Of a DNA stretch of 64,000 bases, positions 54,744-63,500 are shown piece by piece. The notes beneath the pieces are model-generated. The model had not been told where the DNA came from, did no database searches, and was given only the letters and a program-made list of their open reading frames with translations. The stretch spans positions 174,055 through 238,054 of the forward strand of contig NZ_JBEWYP010000006.1 in assembly GCF_040566555.1 (NCBI RefSeq). Reading direction: 5' to 3'. The stretch is from Sediminicola sp040566555. Lineage in GTDB: Bacteria; Bacteroidota; Bacteroidia; Flavobacteriales; Flavobacteriaceae. Within the stretch, counting starts at the first letter, position 1, and each line of letters opens with the position of its first letter. Made by a program: the position numbers and the translations under genes.

Positions 54744-55193
54744 ATGAAAAAACAATACTTTTTACTAATCGCTATTTTTTCTTTACTAATTTCTGGTTGT
54801 GGCAAAGACGATGCCACCGAAGTTATCCTGGCCAAAAATGTATTTGCATTGAGTCCGGTCGCAGATTCAAATATTTCTGGGAACGTTTCTTTTGTAAAAT
54901 ATGAAGACGGAAGAACTGAAGTTATCTTGCAGATCAATAACTCTTCAAAAGACATTCACCCGGCCTTTATTTATTCCAATAGCCTTGCTGAAGGTGGACC
55001 AGTTGCGCTTACCCTAGCACCTATTGAGTGTGATTGTGAAGAAAGCATCACCGTAGTATCTAAATGGGACAATGGACAAGCCGTAACCTATGAAGAATTG
55101 ATCAATTTTGACGGTCACCTTAAAATTCACCAGAACAGTGATCACTTAGAGATTGTAATAGCCCAAGGAAATATTGGTGCCAATGCAAAATAA
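54744..55193 (+). CDS. Small lipoprotein, CHRD-like (paralog B)
   Basis: A 149-aa lipoprotein with lipobox LISGC (Cys19) and KDD, and a mature beta-rich domain closely related to that of 32327-32776. Shared blocks are SNISG, EDG-x-TEVILQI-type strand, NSSKDIHPAFIY, IECDCEESITVVSKWDNGQ, EELINFDGHLKIHQN and AQGNIGANAK. Most positions agree between the copies. Both are followed by a similar CCCTG...CAGGG terminator and both are on the plus strand, at opposite ends of the large leftward operon. The function is unknown. Confidence 0.82.
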   Translation: MKKQYFLLIAIFSLLISGCGKDDATEVILAKNVFALSPVADSNISGNVSFVKYEDGRTEVILQINNSSKDIHPAFIYSNSLAEGGPVALTLAPIECDCEESITVVSKWDNGQAVTYEELINFDGHLKIHQNSDHLEIVIAQGNIGANAK

Positions 55194-55222
55194 GAATATT
55201 CAATAATTACCATTTATAAGGT

Positions 55223-55252
55223 AACCCTGGCCAACTGGTCAGGGTTTTTTAA
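55223..55252 (+). terminator. Terminator after lipoprotein paralog B
   Basis: A 10-bp stem (55223-55232 with 55237-55246, one G-U) with an AACT loop, then a T run. It closely resembles the terminator after paralog A. Confidence 0.88.
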
Positions 55253-55374
55253 TGCCTTTTTGTAAGATCTTAGTTGGCAGGTAGTTCATTATTTCGTTAT
55301 TTTCAATCCAACTCCTGTTTCTATCTAGAAAGATCAAATTGCTTTCCTTACCTTTATTTTGGAATTGATCAAGA

Positions 55375-56010
55375 ATGAAAAAAAGAATTGTCCGTGTTTT
55401 TCTACTTTTAGCTACCGCCATTATTTTGGTGTTGTTCATCAGTACTTTTTCAATTCAACTCCTTACATCAGGAAAAACATTTTATACCCTAAATAACATT
55501 CCCAAAAACAAAGTAGGTTTGGTACTGGGTACGTCTAAGCGACTAACCTCTGGTAAACCCAATCCCTATTACCACAATCGTATATCTGCCACTGTTAGGC
55601 TCTATGACGCGGGAAAAATTGAATATATCTTGGTGAGCGGGGATAATGCCACCCTATATTACAATGAACCCTACACCATAAAAAAAGATCTGATCAAGGC
55701 CGGAATACCAGAGAACAAGATCTTCCTGGATTATGCAGGGTTTAGAACCCTGGATTCCATGGTAAGGGCCAAATATGTATTTGGGTTGGATAGCGTTACC
55801 GTGATTTCCCAAAAATTCCACAATGAACGGGCCATATTTCTGGCCGAAAGAAAAGGACTCCATGCCATCGGTTTCAACGCCAAGGATATTACTGGAAGCG
55901 ATGGCCTGAAAGTGCGCCTCAGGGAATATGGGGCTAGGGTAAAAGTGTTCATCGACCTTACCTTTAATACCCAACCAAAATTTTACGGTAAGAAAATCGA
56001 GATCAAATAA
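55375..56010 (+). CDS. sanA: SanA-like protein (DUF218, envelope barrier)
   Basis: A 211-aa protein with one N-terminal membrane anchor (VRVFLLLATAIILVLFIS) and a DUF218 domain: VGLVLGTSKRLTSGKPNPYYHNRISATVRLYDAGKIEYILVSGD-type start, then IPENKIFLDYAGFRTLDSMVRAKYVFG and VISQKFHNERAIFLAERKGL. This matches SanA of enterobacteria (vancomycin resistance and envelope integrity at high temperature), whose exact biochemical role is not settled. It is transcribed in the same direction as the Nramp-type gene 79 nt downstream. Confidence 0.9.
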   Translation: MKKRIVRVFLLLATAIILVLFISTFSIQLLTSGKTFYTLNNIPKNKVGLVLGTSKRLTSGKPNPYYHNRISATVRLYDAGKIEYILVSGDNATLYYNEPYTIKKDLIKAGIPENKIFLDYAGFRTLDSMVRAKYVFGLDSVTVISQKFHNERAIFLAERKGLHAIGFNAKDITGSDGLKVRLREYGARVKVFIDLTFNTQPKFYGKKIEIK

Positions 56011-56089
56011 TCTATCCTACCCATAATTTTTTTCATTCAAAATCTTTAAAAAATAGTACATTAGGGCTCATTAGCCAACCCTACCAATA

Positions 56090-57337
56090 ATGTCCAACTT
56101 AAAGATTCTCCTTAAAAACCTAGGCCCTGGTCTCCTTTTTGCCAGTATGGCCATTGGAACGTCACATTTAGTATTGTCTACCAAAGCTGGTGCCCAATAT
56201 GGCTGGATCATGATCATCCCCATTATCCTGGCCAATGTGCTTAAATATCCTTTCTTTGAATTTGGGGTTCGCTATACCAATGTGACCAATAAAACCCTAA
56301 TTGAAGGTTATCTCAACAGAGGAAAGGGCTACCTGTGGTTCTATGCTTTTATCACCCTCATTTCAACCTTTACCATTTTGGCTACCCTCTATGTGGTTAC
56401 CTCGGGCCTATTCATAAACCTCTTTAAAATAAATGATGCCTCGGTAAGCGGGGTTGCCCTTGGATTGTTCGTCTTTATTAGTGCCCTACTGATCATAGGC
56501 AAGTACAAGTTTCTGGAAACGTCCCTAAAATTGGTGGTTTCCATTCTTTTTATAGCCCTAATTGTTACTACGGCCTTAGTCGTATTTAAAGGCAATGTGG
56601 CCACTGCAGACAATTTTACACCTATGCCCATCTTTAACGAGGTAGGCATATTATTCTTGATTGGTCTGGTGGGATGGATGCCAACAGCCGTTGAAGCTTC
56701 TAGCTGGATCAGTCTTTGGACCATAGAAAAATTTAAGATCACCAATACCAAATTAACTTTACGGGAAGCGCTACAGGAATTTAATGTGGGATATCTTCTG
56801 ACAGGCCTACTGGCCATTTTCTTTATGGTCATCGGCTGGATGACCTTGTACGGTACCAATACAGTAATTAGTGGCAACGCTGTTGCTTTTTCTGATCAAT
56901 TGATACAAATGTTCACCACCCATATTGGGGAGTGGACCTATGCCTTTATAGCCACCGCCGCCTTTGCTACCATGTTCAGTACCTGTATGACGGCTCATGA
57001 TGCCCTGGCACGGGTAAGTTTGGATATCATTGGCCTACTGTCCCCAAAAACAAAAACCAATAAACTACAATTTTCAGTGGCAATTATTCTCCTGGCTATC
57101 GTGAACTTTGTGGTCATTACCGTTTTTGGTGGCAATATGGGGAAATTGGTGGCCTTGGCAACCTTTGTTTCTTTTGTCCTAGCTCCCATCATTGGATATA
57201 TGAACCTAAAAAATGTTATGAGTACAGATTTGCCGGTATCGGCACAACCCGGTAAAGGCTTAAGAATACTCACCTATTTGGGCATTCTTTTCCTCAGTTT
57301 TTTTGCCATTTATTACTGTTGGATGATCTTCTTTTAA
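56090..57337 (+). CDS. Nramp-family membrane transporter, non-canonical metal site
   Basis: A 415-aa protein with about 11 membrane segments and the overall pattern of Nramp transporters. TM1 starts GPGLLFASMAIGTSHLVLSTKAG; the canonical DPGN motif is replaced by an IGTSH-type sequence. In TM6 the MPH motif appears as GWMPTAVEASSW, so Met-Pro are kept but His is lost. Later segments include FATMFSTCMTAHDALARVSLDII. The changes at the metal-binding helices suggest a substrate other than the usual Mn2+/Fe2+, or a divergent coordination. Known divergent relatives include Nramp-related Mg2+ transporters; whether this protein belongs to them is not shown. Confidence 0.82.
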   Translation: MSNLKILLKNLGPGLLFASMAIGTSHLVLSTKAGAQYGWIMIIPIILANVLKYPFFEFGVRYTNVTNKTLIEGYLNRGKGYLWFYAFITLISTFTILATLYVVTSGLFINLFKINDASVSGVALGLFVFISALLIIGKYKFLETSLKLVVSILFIALIVTTALVVFKGNVATADNFTPMPIFNEVGILFLIGLVGWMPTAVEASSWISLWTIEKFKITNTKLTLREALQEFNVGYLLTGLLAIFFMVIGWMTLYGTNTVISGNAVAFSDQLIQMFTTHIGEWTYAFIATAAFATMFSTCMTAHDALARVSLDIIGLLSPKTKTNKLQFSVAIILLAIVNFVVITVFGGNMGKLVALATFVSFVLAPIIGYMNLKNVMSTDLPVSAQPGKGLRILTYLGILFLSFFAIYYCWMIFF

Positions 57338-57440
57338 TAGAAAAATGTAACATAAAATCTACGCCTTATTAAAGACTTAACAGTCAAAACTTGCCATTGT
57401 CCCTTCAATTTAAGACCTTTACAACCTAAAGTGTGATAGT

Positions 57441-57632
57441 ATGAGATTGATTAGCGTCATAAGAAAGACAAGAAACGAAAGAAGGTACACCAAAAAAATG
57501 GGCAACTTTTATACCAAGGTGACCTACATTAAAAAAGCCATTTTGGGTATCCCAGTGCGCACCCTGCACAAGTACCGCGAGACCTATTATGGGAAGGTTA
57601 AGGATTGTGAAACCTGCAATCTCGCGAAATAA
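57441..57632 (+). CDS. Small basic hypothetical protein
   Basis: A 63-aa protein, rich in Lys/Arg and Tyr, with C-x2-C near its end (DCETCNLAK). I do not recognise it. Coding looks real: it uses no rare long gaps, has a plausible ATG about 100 nt after the transporter gene, and ends 6 nt before the convergent OmpA-family gene stop. It could be a nucleic-acid-binding or modest structural protein; nothing stronger can be said. Confidence 0.5.
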   Translation: MRLISVIRKTRNERRYTKKMGNFYTKVTYIKKAILGIPVRTLHKYRETYYGKVKDCETCNLAK

Positions 57633-57638
57633 AACTTC

Positions 57639-59561
57639 CTAAAAGATAGTCTTGTAATTCAAGATAACCAGTAACGTCCTTTCATTCTGTTGGTGCAACA
57701 TATCCAAACAGAACACTCCGTTTGTGCAGTTATTGGTGATTTTCTCCTCGCCAAATCCTACGGTGAACAAAATATTATCGCCCTTGACTCCGTTTTGGAG
57801 CAAATACTTCTTGATGGCTTCAGAACGTTCTTGGGATAATTTTAAATTATAACTGTTACTTCCCCTGCTATCGGTATGTGTTTCAATTCTCAATTGGAGC
57901 TTGGGGAACTTGGTCACCGCATCTACCACCTTATCCAGTTCCATAGCTATTTCAGGAGTTATGGTACTTCTTCCCTTCCCAAAATAAAACTTTCTCAGTT
58001 TTAAAACGGTCTGATTTTCCTTCTCTTCTACCACATCCTCAATGGCCATCACCCCGATGTTGAAATCATTTTTTTGTAAACTTTCCAATTTTTCATCCTG
58101 ATAGGTTTCCAGATAGGTTGAATGCCTATCCTTGCTTGCTTCTACCGTAATTACATTTTGAAATGGCACCTCAACTGAATAATCACCTTCTTCATTGGCA
58201 TACAGCTCCTTTATAACTACCCCTTCCTTGTCCAGCAAGCGTATCTTTGCCTTTTCAATACCTTGATTGGTTGAAAGGTTAACTACCTTACCTTTGATGG
58301 CAAAAGTCTTCAGTCCAAGTGGTTGTTTTGAATTGAACACATAGATATCATCATTTCCTTTTCCACCAGCCCGATTGGAAGCAAAGTACCCCAATAGTCC
58401 ATTGGATCCGTCTTCTCTGATAATCAAACCAAAATCGTCGGAAGAAGTATTGATCCCACTTCCCAAGTTCACTGGAATACTAAAATTTGCATCGGCATTC
58501 ATGTTCGACTTATAAACATCCATCCCTCCCAAGCCATAAAAAATATCGGAAGAAAAATACAGGCTGTTATCATAAATATATGGCGCAATTTCGTTCCCTG
58601 CAGTATTGATCCTAGGCCCCAAATTTATTGGGGAGGACATGATCTGACCGTCATTGGTATACACATAGTAAAGATCTGTTCCTCCGTACCCTTCCGGGAA
58701 GTTCGCCGCAAAAAACAGCTTGCCGGTAGCGTATTCAAAAAACGGATAGTAAAAGGATGTACTCAAATCTCTCAATAAAAATTTAAAGGTTCCATTTTGA
58801 TCTACCATACCCATAGAAAGGGCATTTTTACCATTTTCGTCAAATGAGAGCTCATCCCCGTTAGCATTGGAAAGGATATAAAATGTACTCTTAAGTTCCT
58901 TGGAATAATAAGGTGTGGCCTCATGAAAAACAGATTCCGGAATTTTGTCAAATGAATTTGAAACCAAAACATTGCCATCCTGTTCTATCCTGCCGATCAT
59001 GATATCCATATATGACTCCCCAGAAGGCGCGTATTTTTCCTTTATATTCTCATTTCTGGCACTGGTGAACAATAAACGATCCTCATAAAAGGAGGGGGAG
59101 AAATCCGCCTGAGGGCTGTTTGTCCGAAGGTTAATCACTTCTATATCACTTACCGATTGTCCTTTTAATAGTTCACTATTGAACTCATAATTTTCCAGAA
59201 CTTCTTTAGGGAACGATTTTTTTCTTGTCTCCAAAAAGGCACCTACCCTAACATTACCTTCTACCTTGGACATAGATTGAAGCATCCTATTGAAATAGGC
59301 ATTGGACATGGTGGTGTCCTTTTTAAATATGTCCATGTAAATATCCCCGGATTTTTTATAATCCCCAGTCTTAAAATAAGCATCGGCCAAGTTTAAATAT
59401 TGTTGCTGGCTCAGCTTATTTTTGCGCATTTCTACCTGATACTCTTTTATAGCCGCTTTATAGGAGTAACTAAAAAACAAATCATCTCCCTTTGATTTTT
59501 TATTTTGTGCCGTAGTTATTGTTGCCAATAATAAGAAAACTAAAAGTGCTCTTAATTTCAT
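57639..59561 (-). CDS. OmpA-family protein with TPR and PD40 regions (SprF-linked)
   Basis: A 640-aa outer-membrane/peptidoglycan-linked protein. The signal peptide ends near residue 18 (TITTAQ). Residues 25-110 are TPR-like helices. A PD40/beta-propeller-like region (about 165-400, e.g. GLGGMDVYKS and GGKGNDDIYVF, each a WD40-like unit) and a carboxypeptidase-regulatory-like domain (about 415-490) follow. The OmpA C-terminal domain (from about 523, with THTDSRGSNSYN at 561-572) binds peptidoglycan. Proteins of this layout accompany PorP/SprF proteins in T9SS and are thought to anchor the outer membrane part. It lies 13 nt after the SprF gene. Confidence 0.9.
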   Translation of the reverse strand: MKLRALLVFLLLATITTAQNKKSKGDDLFFSYSYKAAIKEYQVEMRKNKLSQQQYLNLADAYFKTGDYKKSGDIYMDIFKKDTTMSNAYFNRMLQSMSKVEGNVRVGAFLETRKKSFPKEVLENYEFNSELLKGQSVSDIEVINLRTNSPQADFSPSFYEDRLLFTSARNENIKEKYAPSGESYMDIMIGRIEQDGNVLVSNSFDKIPESVFHEATPYYSKELKSTFYILSNANGDELSFDENGKNALSMGMVDQNGTFKFLLRDLSTSFYYPFFEYATGKLFFAANFPEGYGGTDLYYVYTNDGQIMSSPINLGPRINTAGNEIAPYIYDNSLYFSSDIFYGLGGMDVYKSNMNADANFSIPVNLGSGINTSSDDFGLIIREDGSNGLLGYFASNRAGGKGNDDIYVFNSKQPLGLKTFAIKGKVVNLSTNQGIEKAKIRLLDKEGVVIKELYANEEGDYSVEVPFQNVITVEASKDRHSTYLETYQDEKLESLQKNDFNIGVMAIEDVVEEKENQTVLKLRKFYFGKGRSTITPEIAMELDKVVDAVTKFPKLQLRIETHTDSRGSNSYNLKLSQERSEAIKKYLLQNGVKGDNILFTVGFGEEKITNNCTNGVFCLDMLHQQNERTLLVILNYKTIF

Positions 59562-59574
59562 GTTTTGTTACTTT

Positions 59575-60591
59575 TTAAAAGAATCTTGGGGTATCTATTT
59601 GTTTTGTTTTGCCCTTGGCGTTTTTATTTCTATCCTTTTTATTGCCATCTCCCTTACCTAAATAAAACTTAAGGATTACTTCATGTGACCCGCTGTTGTA
59701 TTCGCCCAGGCCATTGGTATTATAATCATAGGAATATCCAATAAAGGTGCCACTGGATACCTGAAATCCTGCCAGACCACTTATAGCATTATCCACCCTA
59801 TAAGATGCTCCTACAGTAAACACATCACTGATAAGGAAGTTTGTGGACACATTGATATTCACCGGGGCTCCCTTTAGGTAATTCACTAAAAAGGCGGGTT
59901 TAAATTTTAGCCCCTCCGAGAAGTCGAACACATAACCTCCAATAAAATTGAATTGTATCTTATCATCCACGACCGTAGCAACTTCCTCGTTGTAGATCCC
60001 ACTCGTCAAGAAATTGGGCACGGAGATCCCTGTATACCAATTCTCGTTATATAAAAAAGCTCCTGCCCCAATAGTGGGGTAAAAATTGTTAATGGTAGAT
60101 TCATTCAATAAGGGCTCATTGGGATTCTCAAAATCCCCCTTTGAAAAATCCACATTTAAAAAAGACCCACCGGCATCCAGTCCAAAGGACAATTTGGTAT
60201 CATCCGAAAACTGTACCTGATAGGAATATGCAATATCCACAAAGGTTTGTGTTGATGGCCCCAATTGGTCGTTTATAACATTAAATCCTAAACCAGTTTT
60301 TTCATTGGCCATAGGAATGTTTACTCCAAAACGCATGGTTCGGGGAGCGCCTTCAATATCTATCCACTGTGCCCTGTATAATCCTGCTATTTCCGCCTTT
60401 TCAACCGTTCCCACATAGGCGGGGTTGAAACTACCAATATTGTACATGTATTGGGTGTATTGTGGCTCTTTTTGCCCGACAACCGTAAAGGTCACCATTA
60501 ATGATAGTATGCAAAAAACTAAAATATTTCTGTCCCCCATTTTGAGTGTGCTGTAAACCATATTCCTTATTATCTTATAATTTGGATCCAT
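59575..60591 (-). CDS. PorP/SprF family T9SS membrane protein
   Basis: A 338-aa outer-membrane protein of the PorP/SprF family, which supports export or anchoring of type B CTD proteins. Typical parts are QKEPQYTQYMYNIGSFNPAYVGT after the signal, AGLYRAQWIDIEGAPRT, GLGFNVINDQLGPSTQTF, and a barrel-like C-terminus with FIGYSYDYNTNGLG. The longest start gives 17 extra residues and overlaps the end of the adhesin gene by 22 nt; a start at Met11 (60561) or Met18 (60540) fits the signal peptide better. The adhesin gene lies just upstream and the OmpA gene just downstream, a common three-gene cassette. Confidence 0.9.
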   Translation of the reverse strand: MDPNYKIIRNMVYSTLKMGDRNILVFCILSLMVTFTVVGQKEPQYTQYMYNIGSFNPAYVGTVEKAEIAGLYRAQWIDIEGAPRTMRFGVNIPMANEKTGLGFNVINDQLGPSTQTFVDIAYSYQVQFSDDTKLSFGLDAGGSFLNVDFSKGDFENPNEPLLNESTINNFYPTIGAGAFLYNENWYTGISVPNFLTSGIYNEEVATVVDDKIQFNFIGGYVFDFSEGLKFKPAFLVNYLKGAPVNINVSTNFLISDVFTVGASYRVDNAISGLAGFQVSSGTFIGYSYDYNTNGLGEYNSGSHEVILKFYLGKGDGNKKDRNKNAKGKTKQIDTPRFF

Positions 60592-63500
60592 CCTTTTCTT
60601 ACTTCTGAACCATCACCGAGGTCCAATACATAAAAATAGGTCCCTTTTGGCAATTCCCCATTATCGCCCTCACCTCTCCACGTATTGTCGTATCCGGTCA
60701 CGGAAAAAACTTGGTTGCCATAACGATCATATATTTCAAGGGTATTGTTTTGATATTGAGAATCTTGAATATCATTGATAATCAATATGTCATTGACCCC
60801 ATCTCCATTAGGTGAAAACTGGTTAAAGATAAAGCCAGGTTCATCACTTGAGCGAGGGGCAACCACAACTGAGACCGTTCCCACATTATTAATTGTATTG
60901 CCATCTGTTGGGGAAGAACTCACCAAGGAGGCTATATTTTGATAGGTTCCCTGTTGTGGCACAGTAACGGTAATGGTCAAGGTGCTAACCTCTTCAGGGG
61001 CTATGGACATCAGTTGCCACCTACCGGCAATTTCATCATAGATTCCACTGGAAGCCACGTGTGAGACATATTGAAAGCCCAAATTAACGTCTATGAGTTC
61101 ATTGATGACCACATCGGCCACAGTGATCTGGCTAAGGTTGGTCAGGGTGACGGTAAAGGTTATTTGTCGCCCTACAGTGGGATTGGCATTGTCCACCTCC
61201 TTGATAAGTTCAAGGTCTACTGTACATGCCGCAGATATATTTGGGATACAGGCATCATCATTGGCAGGATCCAATTGATCCACCACCCCATCATTGTCGG
61301 AATCCAAGGTATTGGAATCTAAAGCATCAATTATTCCGTCCCCATCTTCATCCAAGGGATTGTCAACATCATCTCCTACTTCCACCGCGTCATTTATTCC
61401 ATCCCCATCCGTATCTGGATTATTGGGGTCTGTGCCCAGTGTGATCTCCTCACCATCCAATAAGCCATCGTTATCAGAATCTACCGTACATGGAATAACA
61501 CTAACGGTAACTGAAACGGAATCATTAGTACATGGTGCCTGTGCACCAGTAGTGGTATAGGTGAATACATAATCCCCATCGGCCAAACCTTCAAAATCCA
61601 CAATATTATTGGCCCCAATTACCAAAGTACCGCCCGAAGGGTCAGTGGTAATAGCCCATGTTCCAGCGTCTGCCCCAGAAAGGGTATCGTCCAAATCTAG
61701 AGTAGTTGGCCCTCCCGCGGGATCACTACACGATCCTATATCTGTAGGTGTGCCTGCACTTGGCTGGTCAAAAACAGTGACCGTCACCGGTACTCTTGCA
61801 GAGGTACAGTCATTGGCAGTGGCCTCCACATAAAAGACCGTGGTTACGTTCACATTAGGTGTGTAGGTAGCCCCTTCTGCCAAGATAATCGTGCTGGTTT
61901 CTGAGTCGTACCACCTGATGGTCGCCTCCTCACTTACGGTTACGTCAAGTTCAACAGTACCTCCCCCACATATTGGATCGGGATCCACAACGGAGATATC
62001 AGGTGAAAAATTAAGTTCCAACTCCAATCGGGCAGCTGGACTATAGCAATCATTTGTGGCATCATAGAAAAATCCGAAATAAGTTGCGGCAGTGGTAACC
62101 ACTGTGTTTGAAATCCTACCGGCCACGTTAAAGGGATCGGACACCCTGCTCCAGACTAGGGATAGTCCAGAAGGGATAGTGCTTACATACTCGTTCAAAT
62201 CTTGACTTATAGAATCACAGAAGATGGTATCGACCGTGGGATCAAGATCCGGGGCCGTGTTTCCGGCCGGACAGACCTCATCATCCACAATGGTTCCAAC
62301 ACCTGTATCATCTCCCAATGAAACTAATATATTACTTACATTGCTCAATATCACTGTGAAATCTTCATTCTGCTCTACAGTGGTATCATTGGTAATGGGC
62401 ACTGCAATATTTTTAAATTCGCCGCCCGTACCCGCAAAAGTAAGGGTTCCGCTTGTGGCCGTATAATCTTGGCCAGCCACGGCAGTACCATTCGAGGTTG
62501 CATAATCCACGGTAAAACTTCCAACTGCATTCCCGGTAAGGGTCACTGTGAAATTTGCCGGACCCCCATTTTCATTAACGGTTACATCACCAATGGTTAT
62601 GTTGGCCGAATCATTATCTACTATACTGGCCCTTCCGATCGCATTTGTGATATTAACTATTCCTGTACTATTTACATTACTCAAGGTAACAATAAAGGTT
62701 TCACTGGGCTCAACAAAAATATCATTCAATATAGGAACTGTAATCGTTCGTGTTTGTCCGTTGGTTCCCGTAAAATTTAAAATGCCATTGGTAGCCGTAT
62801 AATCCGACCCGGCAGTGGCAGTTTCATTGGAAGTTGCATAGTCCACTGTAAATCCGTCAGGAACTGTCCCGGTCAGGGTCACTGTAAAGGCAACAGATCC
62901 AGCTGCTTCATTTACGGTAACTGTCGCTGAATTAATTGTAATACTCGCCGTGTCGTTATCTGAAATATTAACCGTGGCATTGGAAGAAGCTCCTATGGTA
63001 TATCCAGTTCCGGCAATTATGTTCAAGGTTACCGATTCACTTCCCTCCACCAAGGTATCGTCTATAGGTGTCACCGTAATGGTATTGGTTTGAGATCCGT
63101 TTGGTATAGAAACGGTACCGGACAGTGTATTATAATCTGTCCCGGCAACAGCACTCCCGCTAACGGAATAATTTACAGCTATGGCCCCCCCACTGACATT
63201 TGTAGTATTTAGGCTTACCAGAAAAGTACCTGTTGTGAGTCCGGCTTCCGTAGCTATGGCGTCAGAAGCTGAAATGGTGGCTATATAATTATCGTCATTT
63301 AAAATTGTGTACGTAGTTGACAGTGGCGCTACAAGACTGGCATCGCCTGTAGAGCCGGAAAGAGTCAGTATCACAGTTTCGTCATTTTCTACTACCACAT
63401 CCCCAGTAATTGAAAGCCCAAGATTGATAGTTCCGTTCGAGTAAACCCCTACAGGTATATTTATAGTGGTGCTGGAAAGGGTATAGTCTACGCCACCGCC

